Shown: positions 1 through 11,160, counted from the stretch's first letter. The stretch: 64,000 nt of DNA from Isoetes taiwanensis (GCA_021234155.1 JAJEKV010000005.1:18274089-18338088); one strand, 5' to 3'. The notes: generated by a model not told the origin, from the letters alone. Numbers and translations are program-made.

Positions 1-3000
1 CATAGCATTTCCTGAACTGTAAGCGTGAGAGCTTTGAGTTCTGCTTCAGTGGTGCTGATACTGTTGGTGTCTTGCTTTTGTGACTTCCAGCTGACTGGAT
101 TTCCTCCAAAAAAGGAGACATACCCTGTTAGACATTTTCTATAGTCAATGTCAGTGGAAGCCATGTCTGAATCAGAGTATAAAGTGAGTTTGGGATTCGA
201 TACTCTTGTGTATTTGAGGCCATGTGTAGCAGTCCCTTTTAGATAGCGAAGAACACGCTTTGCTGCTTTCCAATGAGCTTCTTTAGGATGTGCCATGAAC
301 CTAGATAGGACTCCGACTGCATACACAATGTCTGGACGAGTGGTAGATAAGTATAGCAAGGCACCAACAAGCTGCCTATACAATGTACCATCGACATCTT
401 CATCCTCAGTTTGCAATGTGAGCTGATGACCTGGCTCAAAAGGATTTGGAGAAGCTGTACAATCTGTCATATGATATTTGAGAAGAATTTCTGCTATGTA
501 CTTTTGTTGGGACAGAAAAATACCGTGAGATGTCTGCCAGATTTCGATGCCAAGACAGTAATGCATGAGACCTAAATCAGTGACCTCAAAGCTAGAGGTA
601 AGAGTGATTTTTGTCGATTGAATGAGATCTGCTGCATCCCCTGTCATGATGGTGTCATCCACATACAACAAAATAATGGATACCAAGTCATGGTTGAACT
701 TATAGTATAGGCTAGGATCCGCCCTGGATCTTTGGTATTGCATGTCAATGAGAAAGGCATTAATTTTCATGTTCCAACAGCGTGGTGCCTGTTTCAGACC
801 ATAAATGCTTTTTTTAAGCTTGCAAACATAATTGGGATGCTGCTTATCGATAAATCCAGGAGGCTGATCCATGTAAAGTTCCTCTGCTAAGTCTCCATTA
901 AGAAATGCAGATTTAAAGTCCATTTGATAGACTGGCCAGCCTTTGTGAGATGCTATTGAAAGAACTGCTCTCATTGTGTCCAATCGAACAACGGGAGCAA
1001 ATACTTCGTTATAATCAAACCCTTCTTCTTGAGTGTAGCCTTTGGCTACCAATCTTGCTTTATGCTTTAATATGGTTCCATCAGAATGGTACTTTGTGCG
1101 AAACAGCCACTTGGCCCCTATGATATTATGATCTGCTGGTTTAGGAACGAGTTCCCAAGTGCCCTGTTTGTGAAGCATGGAAAGTTCTTCATGCATGGCT
1201 GTTTGCCAGTGATCATACTTTGCAGCTTGAGCATATGTTTTTGGATCAGAATCAAGCAAGACTTTTGCCATCAAGGCATAATTGCATTGGTCCAATGCAA
1301 ACCGTACAGATCTGCGTGGTGCAGGATGAGCAACATTGTCTGGAGTGTGAGTAGCAGATGGTGGAGATGGAAGAGGTTCAACATATTCCAATGGCTCAAA
1401 AGCATGATAAGGGCTACGGATCCCAGTGGGAGATGCAGGTGCAAGATCAATGGGATTGTTTGATTGCATAGGCACCATGACCGTTTGGCCAGCAGGAGCT
1501 ACTGGTGGAAAGAAGCTTGTTGAACATGAGGTTTCACCATACTGTTCATTGTCAAGCAAGTTGCATATTACCTTATCATAGTCTGTTTGACCATTCTGAT
1601 AGAAGTCAGCAGAATATACGGCATCTTCTATGAATACCATGCTGCGAGAAGCAAATACTTTCTGCGATATAGGGTCATAGCATCGCCATGCTTTCATATT
1701 CGTGGTGTACCCTATAAAAATGCATTTGAGAGATCTGTCACTGAGCTTGCCATGCTTTTGCAAAATTTCTCTAGGATAGGTAGCATATCCTAGGCATCCA
1801 AACACTTTGAAGTGTGAGACATCAGGCTTTTGTCCGTACAAAGCCTCAAATGGGGTTTGTAGTTTCAATGATTTAGTGGGAGCCCTATTGGAAATGTAAA
1901 CTGCAGTAACAGCAGCCTCTGCCCAAAACTTTGGTGGCAACTGTTTGTACTTTAGCATACTCCGTGTGAGATCCAGAATGGATCTGTTTTTGCGTTCTGC
2001 TACGCCATTTTGAGAATGAGCATACGGCACTGTTAATTCCCTGTGGACGCCTTTGGCTCTTAGAAACGCATCAAACTCATGTGAGAGATATTCTTTGGCA
2101 TTATCAGACCGTAATGCCTTAATAGTTGTGGAAAATTGATTCTCAACTAGTGTACTGAAATTTTGGTAAATGGAGAAAGCTTCAGACTTAAATTTGATTG
2201 GATAAATCCATGTGTACCTACTGAAGTCATCAATAAAAAGTATGAAATACCTGCTGCCACCTAGGGATTCAATTGGCAAGTAACAAATGTCGGTATGTAT
2301 CAATTGGAGTGGTTTGTCTGCTCGATATTGTGCATAATCAGGATATGGAGCTTGGATTTGTTTGCCGAGCCTGCATGCAGCACAATGAATATCCTGATCT
2401 TTGAGAACCGGCAGACCTTTTACTATTTGATATTTTGATGCACAAACGATAGCAGATAGACCTGCATGTCCATACCTTGCATGCCATAGAGTCTCTGGAG
2501 TGTTTTGAACTGCTGCTGTACAAGATATTGCTGTGCTGTTTGTGACAGATTTGTTTTGAAGAACATAGAGACCATCACTGTTGAGAACTCCTTGAGCAAT
2601 AGGTCCGAGCTGTTGAAGATCAACATATGCTAGCGGATTCTTGTGCATGATATGCACTAGACCTCCTGTAAAGAGTACTGACAGCCCTAGTTTCTTATCA
2701 AATTCACTTACACTAAGTAAGTTAACAAGAAGGCCAGGAACAAGGATAACATCTTCAATCCTTAGAGTAAGACAATTTTCTGTTTCAATTTCAACAGTAC
2801 CTTTGGCCGCTGAATTTTCCATGTTTCCATCTGCCATCCTTACAAGGGTCTTGTCATAAGACTTAAGATTTTGGAGAAGTTTGGAATTACCTGCAAGGTG
2901 TTTAGTAGCCCCAGAGTCAATGAGCCATACGTCATCTCCTTCCAGATTTTCTGTGGCCAGATTGAGAAATTGTCTCTCCAAAACATCAATATCTATATGA

Positions 3001-3872
3001 GATACATGAGCGTTGTTTTCTTTGGCTTCCTTGGCAGGAAACTGTGCCTCGGCTGGTGCATGAGGAGACGGTTGATTCTTGCAATATTGAGCAAATTCTC
3101 GCTTTAATTTCCTGCAATGGCGCTTCATATGACCTTTGAGACCACAATACCAGCATGAGAGAGGATCTTTGTGAGAGCTAGAATCAGCTTGTGAGGAAGA
3201 CTTTGTGACAAAATTTTGTGAAGATTTATCATGCGGAGCAGAGGAAACGGAGGAAGCAGAAGAATACTTAGCTTTAGAATAGTGTGCTGCTTCTTCTTGT
3301 ATCAATTTCTTCTGCTCAATTTCAGCATCCAATAGTTGCTGCTGTAGTTGATGGAAAGAGACTTGAATTTTTGGTTGCAGCTGATAGAAATTCTTGATAT
3401 GCTGATAGTCTTTTGATAGGCCATTCAATGCATATAGGATGAGTTTGGTCTGATCAAGAGTACCACCGGCTCCATGATATTTGTCTTGAAGATCCTTCAA
3501 CTTTTGAATATAATCTCTCATATTGATACAATCTTGCAGCCTGAGATTATTCATGTTGCCTTGAAGAGAAAGCTGCATTCCATCACTTTGATTAACACAT
3601 ATATTATGAAGAATAGTGTAGGCTGCTCTAAAAGTGGTCTGATCCCTGATGTCACGCATGAAATCAGTGCAGACACATGCTCTCAAATGATTGAGAGCTT
3701 GGAAATCCTTTTTTGTTTCAGCAGGAGTAAGTGGATTCCAAGATTTATCCAACACTTCACCCAAATCCTTCAAATTAAGGTGAGTTTGAAGGGCATCTCT
3801 CCATGTAAAGTAATTGTCAGCATCAAGGACTGGATGCTGGAAATATTTCCAGGGTTCATTACTTGCAGCCAT
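1..3872 (-). CDS. copia gag-pol polyprotein, partial at the C-terminus
   Basis: The frame starts at ATG 3870-3872 (MAASNEPWKYFQ) and I read no stop through 1290 codons to position 3. Gag (UBN2-like) comes first, with a CCHC zinc knuckle at residues 240-253 (CWYCGLKGHMKRHC). The aspartic protease motif DSGA starts at residue 319. The integrase has an HHCC zinc region near residues 465-497, then catalytic D528, D590 and E626, with exact DX35E spacing. The reverse transcriptase YVDD is at residues 1070-1073. The RNase H region at the edge includes SDSDMAS and STTEAELKAL. The product makes the virus-like particle and converts element RNA to integrated cDNA. All catalytic residues I could check are present, which is unusual among the decayed elements here. 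Plus-strand frames opposite it are shadows. Confidence 0.92.
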   Translation of the reverse strand, partial: MAASNEPWKYFQHPVLDADNYFTWRDALQTHLNLKDLGEVLDKSWNPLTPAETKKDFQALNHLRACVCTDFMRDIRDQTTFRAAYTILHNICVNQSDGMQLSLQGNMNNLRLQDCINMRDYIQKLKDLQDKYHGAGGTLDQTKLILYALNGLSKDYQHIKNFYQLQPKIQVSFHQLQQQLLDAEIEQKKLIQEEAAHYSKAKYSSASSVSSAPHDKSSQNFVTKSSSQADSSSHKDPLSCWYCGLKGHMKRHCRKLKREFAQYCKNQPSPHAPAEAQFPAKEAKENNAHVSHIDIDVLERQFLNLATENLEGDDVWLIDSGATKHLAGNSKLLQNLKSYDKTLVRMADGNMENSAAKGTVEIETENCLTLRIEDVILVPGLLVNLLSVSEFDKKLGLSVLFTGGLVHIMHKNPLAYVDLQQLGPIAQGVLNSDGLYVLQNKSVTNSTAISCTAAVQNTPETLWHARYGHAGLSAIVCASKYQIVKGLPVLKDQDIHCAACRLGKQIQAPYPDYAQYRADKPLQLIHTDICYLPIESLGGSRYFILFIDDFSRYTWIYPIKFKSEAFSIYQNFSTLVENQFSTTIKALRSDNAKEYLSHEFDAFLRAKGVHRELTVPYAHSQNGVAERKNRSILDLTRSMLKYKQLPPKFWAEAAVTAVYISNRAPTKSLKLQTPFEALYGQKPDVSHFKVFGCLGYATYPREILQKHGKLSDRSLKCIFIGYTTNMKAWRCYDPISQKVFASRSMVFIEDAVYSADFYQNGQTDYDKVICNLLDNEQYGETSCSTSFFPPVAPAGQTVMVPMQSNNPIDLAPASPTGIRSPYHAFEPLEYVEPLPSPPSATHTPDNVAHPAPRRSVRFALDQCNYALMAKVLLDSDPKTYAQAAKYDHWQTAMHEELSMLHKQGTWELVPKPADHNIIGAKWLFRTKYHSDGTILKHKARLVAKGYTQEEGFDYNEVFAPVVRLDTMRAVLSIASHKGWPVYQMDFKSAFLNGDLAEELYMDQPPGFIDKQHPNYVCKLKKSIYGLKQAPRCWNMKINAFLIDMQYQRSRADPSLYYKFNHDLVSIILLYVDDTIMTGDAADLIQSTKITLTSSFEVTDLGLMHYCLGIEIWQTSHGIFLSQQKYIAEILLKYHMTDCTASPNPFEPGHQLTLQTEDEDVDGTLYRQLVGALLYLSTTRPDIVYAVGVLSRFMAHPKEAHWKAAKRVLRYLKGTATHGLKYTRVSNPKLTLYSDSDMASTDIDYRKCLTGYVSFFGGNPVSWKSQKQDTNSISTTEAELKALTLTVQEML

Positions 3873-4138
3873 TGGGATTGCTCAAACCAAATTCGTGCTA
3901 GAATCTAAACCAGGGCAGCAAGATGACGACTCCAAGCACTCAGAAGTTGCAATCCCTGCAAGGTCTCATGATTCTTGCAAAACTAGCAAGAATCGGCTGT
4001 GAGATCTTCTAATGCAAGAAACCTCAGCAAGATCTGCTCAAGGTGACGAACTCCCTTCTCCTCTTTCTCGTCTCTCCAGTTGATCAATCGAAAAAAAATT
4101 GGAGAGATCCGGCGGTGCTCACTCCTTCCTCCAAGCCG

Positions 4139-4150
4139 GCTCTGATACCA
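4139..4150 (-). promoter_or_regulatory. primer-binding site (initiator tRNA-Met)
   Basis: The minus strand reads TGGTATCAGAGC, the standard plant PBS complementary to the 3' end of initiator tRNA-Met. It directly abuts the LTR end (...TTTACA) at 4151, with no spacer. Confidence 0.93.
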
Positions 4151-4486
4151 TGTAAAGTCCCTATGACTGAAAGGTGAATTGAAGGAATAGAGAAAGACCC
4201 GGAGGGAGGCGTCTACGCATGCAAAATAGAAGACCCCTAACCCTAACGTGACCATGGCCTTTATAGATAGGCCATGTCATCACCACATGTGACAAGCCCT
4301 AACCCTAACGTGACCATGGCCATGTCATCACCACATGTGACAAGGTGATATGCTGAGTCATCATAATAAGCCATATGACATGTGGCTAACACATGTCATA
4401 TGGTACGGTATTGAATATAACCCTTTGTTAGTTGTCGAGCTTGAACTTGATGACTGGATATGAAGAAAGTAGAGACATGATCAACA
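4151..4486 (-). repeat. copia 5' LTR with TATA box
   Basis: The 3' end of the LTR is fixed by the PBS (minus strand ...GGACTTTACA). The 5' end is proposed at 4486, where the minus strand starts TGTTGATCATG, giving 336 bp with TG...CA ends. That end is uncertain without the second LTR. A TATAAA on the minus strand at 4260-4265 is a credible core promoter. The LTR contains a direct duplication of about 55 bp (4236-4290 and 4294-4345) with CCCTAACCCTAACGTGACC and CCACATGTGACAAG blocks, possibly enhancer repeats. Confidence 0.65.
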
Positions 4487-4843
4487 ATGAGCTAGTGTTG
4501 AACCCTGTAATTCTGATTTGAGATATTTTGACAGGGTTCAAAATGCATGTCTAAGGATGGAGATCAATATATTGCAAGTCTGAAAACATAATGGCATCTC
4601 TTATATTGCACAGCTCGTATAGGCAGAAACGACATCTATAGATAAACTCCTTGTTAATCAAATAAATTTTCGTGATATTTTAATTTCATGGACATTTTAT
4701 GCAAGTGGACGGTGCAGGAATGGAAGGGGCTTAAAACACAAAAACATACCAAAGCCTTTAGCTATTATTCTTGTAAGATAGAACTGAAAACATAACCTTA
4801 TATGTGCATAATAGCAGCATTACAAGCATAGAAACAAATGGAC
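4487..4843. other. unannotated spacer
   Basis: No coding signal or repeat structure was recognised in these 357 bases between the copia LTR and the aegerolysin-like stop codon. It could include a 3' UTR of the aegerolysin-like fragment. Confidence 0.4.
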
Positions 4844-5095
4844 CTAAGATTGCTGGAGGCGAGTGCCCAAGTAAGCAATCTTAACATTGATGTTGCCAAG
4901 AGGTCCGGATGTAGACCAGTCAGAAATATCGACGATGACATCGTCAGAGAAGGTCTTCTTGCTAATCTTGTTTTTGCCGGACCAAGGGCAATCGAAATAA
5001 ATCTCCACAAGCTTCTTGGCGCCTTGGACGTGGTAGAGCTCAAAGGTGCCTTCGGTGCCGCTGGGAGAGTTCTCTCGGCCAGAGGCAGCTACTGA
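4844..5095 (-). pseudogene. aegerolysin-like C-terminal fragment, no start codon
   Basis: The minus frame ending at the TAG in 4844-4846 is open for about 80 codons. It carries the conserved aegerolysin signature: SPSGTEGTF, then an aromatic/acidic strand leading to DCPWSGKNK, then a W near GPLGN and a hydrophobic final strand. Aegerolysins are small beta-sandwich proteins that bind membrane lipids; some act with MACPF partners in pore formation, others have no known toxicity. Only the second half of the usual domain of about 135 residues is here. The N-terminal half and start are missing. Upstream the frame runs directly into a decayed copia RNase H tail (VPTTRS), so the fragment looks like an in-frame deletion or recombination junction. 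The frame itself has no internal stops and is more G/C-rich at third positions than the copia next to it. I infer a truncated, probably non-functional piece. Confidence 0.72.
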
Positions 5096-6992
5096 TCTCG
5101 TGGTTGGAACGTGATGAAGATCAAGCTGACCATCAAGGACCTTCTCGCGACAAAATGATAATGTGTTTCAATGTGTTTGCTGCGCCGCATGAAACACAGG
5201 ATTATTAGTAAGTTGCAAAGAGCTTTGGTTGTCACAAAAAGAGTGGAATAGTGCTGGTGTCAAAGCCTAATTCTGCAAAAGTTTGGCTAACCAAACGGCT
5301 TCAGCAGCGCAATCGCTAAGGCTTTATAATTCACCGTGCTAGAAAAGAGACTGAGGGCTGACGCTTGCTGAGCCAAGTAATGATGTTCTTACCAAGGCCA
5401 AACACATAACCTGTGGTGCTGCGTCGCAAGATCAAGACAACCAGAATGATCAGCATCTACAAAACCATGCAAAGCAGGCGACGGATCACGATATAGCAGA
5501 GGCCGCCATTAAGAGTACCTTTTAAATAAGCGAGCACTCTTTTCGCTGTTTGCCAATGGCTCTGTTTTGGACAGGCCATAAACGGCTCAACATGCCCACC
5601 GCGAAAAGAGATCTCTGGTTTGGGACTGTGAAAGGTAAATTAGTCCACCAACAAGTGAACGATACAAAGTAGCATCTACCTGAGGAGACTCATCAGAGTT
5701 GGATAACTTCAAACCAGGCTCCATGGGCTGTTTGGCAACCTTGCAATCTGTCATGTGAAATTTTGTAAGAAGATCTTGACGCATTTCTACCTTGAGACAA
5801 AGTGATGCCATCGTGAGTTTGCCAAATTTCAATCCCAAGAAAGTAATGGGACAGACCTAAGTCTGTCATAGCAAATTCATGTATAAGCCGATGCGCAATT
5901 GATCAATAAGATCATGGGCATCTCCTGTAAGCAGCAAATCATCAACGCACAACACAACAATGCAGAGAGATGTACCTTTAGTTTTAAAGTATAAATTGGG
6001 ATCTGCTGTGGAAAAAGAATAGCCATGTGCTTTAAGATAAGAATCTATCTTATGGTACCAGCACCGAGGTGCTTGTTTAAAACCCGTAGAGACTCTTCTT
6101 CAATTTACAAACCAAGTGCCCTTGCCCTTCGAGACAAAACCTTCTGGCTGCTGCATACATAAACTTCATCGGACAGGTCTCCATTCAAAAGGCACTTTGG
6201 AAGTCCATTTGATATACCGGGCCATCCTTTACTAGCTGCTAAGGCAAAATAGCGCCAAGACGGTTGACATTCTTGCAACTGGAGCAAAGACTTCATCATA
6301 ATCAATGCCATGCTGCTGAGCGAATCCTTTGGCAACAAGTCTGGCCTTATGCTTACTGAGAGAGCCATCTGCATTGTATTTGTCTTTAAAGATCCATTTT
6401 GATCCAATCGCTTTCTTCCCTTTAGGAAGGGAACGAGATCCCAAGTCTCATTCTTAATGAGCAGGTCATATTCATGTTGCATCGCAGCCACCCAATCTGG
6501 ATTGGTAAGAGCTTCAGCAAAACTAGAAGGTATGATCTTCATAGATCTTTGCCATCAAAGCATAATTACAAGTGTGCGTAACACTTGGTTGTGCATCAGA
6601 TAAGGCCTTAAGCCGCTCCAGACGCCTAAGAGGCACACCATCATCATGATTTGCAGCAGGAGGCGGGCTGAAGCAGTCCTAGAACTACTAGCAGGCTGAT
6701 TGGCAGCATGAATATCAGACAAGGCAGCAAGATAAGGATCATTTTCGTCATCATCACTATGATCACAAACGCTGGTCGGTACAGCAGCAACTGGAGCAGC
6801 ATTACTTGCATTCTGCTGAGTGTCCAAATCAAGCAAAGAATGAATATCAAAGGGCGCACCAACATCAGGCTCGAAAGCATCATAGTAGCCATCCTCCAAG
6901 AATTTGGCATCAGGACTGATCACAAGCTTCTTAGTGGCTGGGTTATAGAATTTGTAAGCTTTATATCCATCAGCACACCCAATAAATATCAT
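5096..6992 (-). pseudogene. decayed copia polyprotein remnant
   Basis: Reading minus from 6992, pieces of a copia pol appear in order but in shifting frames. These are the end of integrase (IFIGCADGYKAYKFYNP), an acidic linker, the start of reverse transcriptase ([20 protein letters not shown], near 6340-6400; [21 protein letters not shown]), the QAPRCW region near 6070, a CVDD catalytic motif near 5950, and the RNase H region down to about 5100 (HMTDCKVAKQPMEPGLKL; LDLHHVPTTRS). Several frameshifts and stops separate them. No LTR, PBS or gag was found, so this is an internal fragment. It is unrelated in detail to the intact copia at 1-3872. Confidence 0.85.
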
Positions 6993-7084
6993 CTACGAGA
7001 TTATGACATGGGAAGGGATTATGATTAAAAGCCAAAACAAGACTATACATGGTAAAATACATGTATGATACTTGAGGGTGTGTG

Positions 7085-7720
7085 AGATCCTATGATATGG
7101 CCTGCAACTATGAACATAGCTAGCGGCTATGTCTAACAACCACATATGATTATAGACTTAGGAATGGCCCACACATGTTAGTATATGTCATAGTAACATA
7201 ATAACAAAGTAACAGTCATGAATGTTGGAGAGATTGAGTAGTATTAAATACTACATTAGTGCTGATAGCAAAGATGTCGACTGTGACATCCAGATTATGC
7301 CTTGCATAAGGATAGTAGAGAATTCGTATAAGACGAGTGGGACGTCACCTGACAAGGTTTAGAAACAAGTGCTTAATGATATGTTGGTTTAGGTATAATC
7401 TAGAAGAGATAAGGATTCAAGTTATCTCAATTGTGTGGAGTTGACTATTGTTAGTAGGTACAACTTACTAAGGGACATAAAAAGAGTTTAAATCAGAGAA
7501 ATAACTAGAGTAACTCTAGCATATGTGTTGCTGTTACATTCAAAAACATCTCAAGGATGATTGGAAAAGAATGGAAATAGCAGATAATGGAAAGTTAATT
7601 ATATCCAAAGGTTCTGAATACCAATGAATAAAATTAGCATTATAGGCTGGAAACTATCAATTGGGTGCGAGAATAATGGGACATAGAGAATATCTCTTCC
7701 AATAATGGAAGAAGAAAGAA
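7085..7720. repeat. older copy of the gypsy internal sequence found in the large inverted repeat
   Basis: This stretch aligns by eye, in the same orientation, with 25295-25875. Shared blocks include ACACATGTTA near 7167, AGTAGTATTAAATACTA near 7238, GATGTCGA and CTGACAAGGTTTA-type segments, and a GATGGAAGAA-like end. Divergence is clearly higher than between the two arms of the inverted repeat, so it is an older insertion of the same family. No coding is seen. It ends in a purine-rich run at 7708-7748. Confidence 0.6.
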
Positions 7721-9251
7721 AGAAAAAAAAAAGAAAAAAAGAAAGAGTTTTTAACGTCCACGGGAATCCAATTGACACAAGGAGTCCAAAAATGAATTGC
7801 TATATTTAACCAGTATTAAAACATCTAAAAACCATGATGTATATGATTTTTTATACATGAATTATTTGGTAGATAGAAAACCACATGCAATAGTGGTTTT
7901 CCAAAACTAGTAGTGGTTTGTAATATGGTTTTTGATGCTAGTTATCAATGCTATAATGGTTTTTAAAAACTAGTTGTGGTTTCTAGGTAGGTCCTTACAT
8001 TTTATTATGGTTAAGTAAAACTAGTAGTGGCTTGTAAAAATCACCTCAAATGGCGAGTCTCATCTACTATGCACCTGACATTAATCAACAAGGTTTTTTG
8101 GATGGCATAGTGATTTATTAAAACATTTATTTAAAGTATGGTTTTGTGGAATGAACAATAAAAAGCATTAGTCCTAGGCGACGTCAAGACAATTGCACCT
8201 TTTAGTGTTCAACCAAAATGATTTTCAGCCTAGACATTTTCAAATTTATCCATATAACCTTTTTAGAATACAAGCATGTACTTGAATGATTGAGCATATT
8301 CACATCACCACAATGGTTTTGATTAGGTAATTGCAATAGCAATATTTGCCCAAACTATCACACAAGTGAGGGTTTGCTTTTAGGGGCAATTGGAAGTGGC
8401 ACAAATGACACATTTTTGAGTAGTTTAAGTGGCAAATTGAAAGTCTATTTTCTTTAATATGGCAATACAATTATTTTGCCATTTGTGAAGCACATGTAAT
8501 AATGTTATTTAATAATTGATTGAATTGAAATTTATCGTCCTGTCCAATCTCTCGTATCCCCATAGAAACCTTCTCGAATCATGTCTACCCAAAATGGAAG
8601 TTGGGTCTCCATTTTCGTTTGATGTTTAATTTGGTGATGCCATGTGGCAATCTTTCTAATCCAGAATGGAAGTTGGGGTTCAAAAACCCTTCCAAACTGG
8701 AAAGGTGGTCCCTTATGGCATTCCCCAATACAAGTTCATCTATTTGTAATTTAATGTGGACAAAGCTGTTGACATTCTAGCCGTAATCTATATAAAATGT
8801 CATCCTAGTGAGAGGTGAGTTTGTAGTAGTCTTTTTGTGAGCCAAGTGGCACCAATGTGGTATTTTTCTTTAGTGGTGTGTCCACAATATGCCTGCATAA
8901 GTGGCAGTAATGCCCTTAGTTAGCAAGCAAACTTATTCATTAGAATTTTTTTACAGTCATTTAATTAGCAAAATTATGTCTAGTAGTATCATAATTCATT
9001 TATTTGAAGTACACGCCACAAACAAAACTACAACACCAAAAACTAAGTACTTAATGTTCGGTGGGAGCATATATTGCCTTTTCTAGGCCCAAATTATATC
9101 CAAAATGGCTCTTCGGACATGCTCTCCCCTGCATGTTTGAGATCATGCCATGTGGCAGCCAACAACATTGGACGGCGACAATTTGCTCCCAGATGACCAT
9201 TACATGGGGTGGGGTGTGGACTAGTTCGCCCTCATGAGCTCACCAAGCCCT
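7721..9251. other. non-coding repeat-like region
   Basis: There is a purine tract at 7708-7748, then several degenerate copies of an AAAACTAGTAGTGGTTT-like motif between 7890 and 8035. The rest is AT-rich with no supported gene; short frames here lack homology or codon structure. Confidence 0.4.
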
Positions 9252-9326
9252 GGATACCGTGGTAGGATCATTGACCGAAGTGAAGTCGTAACAAGGTAGC
9301 CATATGGGAACCTACGACTGGATTCA
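9252..9326 (+). pseudogene. rrn18: mitochondrial 18S rRNA 3'-end fragment (NUMT)
   Basis: The segment GTGAAGTCGTAACAAGGTAG followed by GGGAACCT, a gap, and CTGGATT matches the 3' end of plant mitochondrial 18S rRNA. The preceding ATACCGTGGTAGGATC block matches the sequence just upstream in that rRNA. The GGGGAACCTG...GGCTGGATT ending separates it from plastid 16S and from nuclear 18S, whose ends differ. Several substitutions show it is an old nuclear copy. It is far too short to be functional. Confidence 0.75.
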
Positions 9327-9719
9327 AGTTAAGAATGCATTGAGTTAGCACACGTAAGGGCCCATGGGAACACATTATCCCAATCATAATATTCTATCTT
9401 AGTGTCATTTTATTCACCATTTTGACCTAGGCTTGCATCATCCCTAACTTAATATTCTATCTTATTAACATATTCTATTAGCCTAGTCTTTTCTATTATC
9501 TTTCTATTGCCATTGTATTCACCATTGGGAATGGGACCATATTTTAAGACGCCTTTAATTTAAGGTTCTAGGAGTAGCACGTAATAGGAAGAAAGAGGTG
9601 AAAAAGCAAGTGGTAAGCAATGTTAGGCTAGACCGGAAAGTTGAATAAGGTAAAAAAGCAAGTGGTAGGCAATGTTAGGGTAGGCGGGAAAGTTGAATAG
9701 ACTGAAAAATAAAAACTTA

Positions 9720-11160
9720 GGGCTTTTCTTTTGCGGCAGCGGCTGAAATTGTTTTCGGCAGCGATGGAACGATCCTTCCCCTTTTCGAGCCAGAACCATC
9801 AATCTGGCATTTTTGTCTCCAACGATTTGCTGATCTGCTGTGAATGTTACACAAATACACGGCTTCTAACAAAAGGTAGTTCTTTCTTAATGCATGATCA
9901 ATTTATAGCCTCAACCTGTCTCGTCTGGAGCATATGTTTCCTCGTTATGTTCTATTCAGGTTGATGCTTGTGATTACTTCTTAGAAGCCCTGGAACCCCT
10001 CTTACTCACTCTATTGATGCGGACATACTCACTCTATTGATGCGCACGGTTGCAGAGGTTAGGAAGTAGTTTGTTCTAGTAAAACATTTTTGGATTGTTG
10101 ATATTTATTCTATTCTTGGTTTCTTGGTTACGTTTCAGTTATGTTAGATTGCTTTTGTCTAAAGAGCTTCGATTTGACCTCTTACATCTTTAGCCTCTAT
10201 TTTAAGTAGTACTTGCCAACAAGCATTACGTTATTACTTTATATATGTTCCGGAAACCCTTATTTGAGGATAGTAACTTTCAAAGTAATGTGAATGCTAT
10301 GTTTTTAGGAATCTAAAGTCTAATTAGCCTATGGATGTATTTTTTTGCTTGTCCTTGGGAATTGCTTCTAGAAATCATTGCGTGTTAATGAGAACTTTTG
10401 GCTGTCATTCTACTGATCAGAGAATAGTTTGGCATTGTTTTATGTAGATTACATTGATGCAAGTCCTAATGGCTTGTAGTTTCTAGTTCTTTTCTTCTTA
10501 TATTTTCTCTTGAATTGGTTGATATGTTTTATAGGCTATACAGACTGTCAAAGAAAATTGCTGCAATGATTCCAATTTGTATGACACTTCTTGACCTTTT
10601 CCACATGGTATGTAATGGAATTGAATTGCTTTTACGTTGCCTTAATGAGTTCATGCATGTGAAACAGGGGTAATAGATTGTTATAATTTAAAGGTGTGAG
10701 GCAGCTCTTCAAGTTTTATTTTCTACTTGGCTTAGATAATATTGTGATAATGCTGCTTGATTTGACTTTATTATTTTCTTCAATTAGAAGATTAAAATCA
10801 TCACTCTTGAAGTTAGAAGATTATGCCATTTCTTTTTATTTTAACACCCATCATTAATAAAAGGGTAATTGTTATGGCTGAAGTGCTCAGGAATCGTAAT
10901 GTTTAGGGACTATGCAAATGTTGATTGTGAACTTTGTGCAGCCATAACCATCTCATTTGTATCATGAATTTTTCTATTAATGTTTTTTCTCTAGATAAAG
11001 GTATTGTGTTGGTTCTAATACTCTCAAAGATTGTTCCAGAGATGCCCACTCTTTGATCTTTCGAAGGTTTACACATGAAGTTTTGTAGATTGCCATTGGT
11101 GTGCTAAATTAGTTCTTCATCAGAGATGGTGCTCATTCCAAAGGTAAGCCTGCTCTCTAC
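9720..11160 (+). pseudogene. possible exon remnants of an unidentified gene
   Basis: No complete gene can be built, but exon-like pieces occur on the plus strand. One is at 9962-10019, after a TTCTATTCAG acceptor (DACDYFLEALEPLLLTLL). It is followed by a short duplicated block (TCACTCTATTGATGCG, copies about 24 bp apart). Another is at 10534-10609, between a TTTTATAG acceptor and an ATGGTATGT donor-like site (RLSKKIAAMIPICMTLLDLF). The intervening sequence is T-rich, as plant introns are. I do not recognise the protein, and this could be chance. Confidence 0.25.

Larger units (their letters stand above)
1..4486 (-). mobile_element. Ty1/copia LTR retrotransposon, 5' part (continues beyond the left edge)
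   Basis: In minus orientation this region reads 5' LTR (4151-4486), tRNA-Met primer-binding site (4139-4150), a leader of about 266 bp, then one long gag-pol frame from 3872 to the window edge. The order protease, integrase, reverse transcriptase, RNase H is diagnostic of copia rather than gypsy. The polypurine tract and 3' LTR lie outside the window, so LTR identity and target duplication cannot be checked. Intact coding and clear boundaries suggest a young, possibly active copy. Class is certain; lineage within copia is not assigned. Confidence 0.93.

Noticed and set aside
1086..1463. Plus-strand open frame of 125 codons opposite copia pol
   Set aside because: It lies antisense to the conserved integrase/RT linker of an intact polyprotein; no domain, clearly a shadow.
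3474..3908. Plus-strand 144-codon frame
   Set aside because: Antisense to copia gag, which has the real protein signature.
9252..9326. Plastid 16S or nuclear 18S rRNA end
   Set aside because: The GGGAACCT...CTGGATT ending matches mitochondrial 18S and differs from both alternatives.
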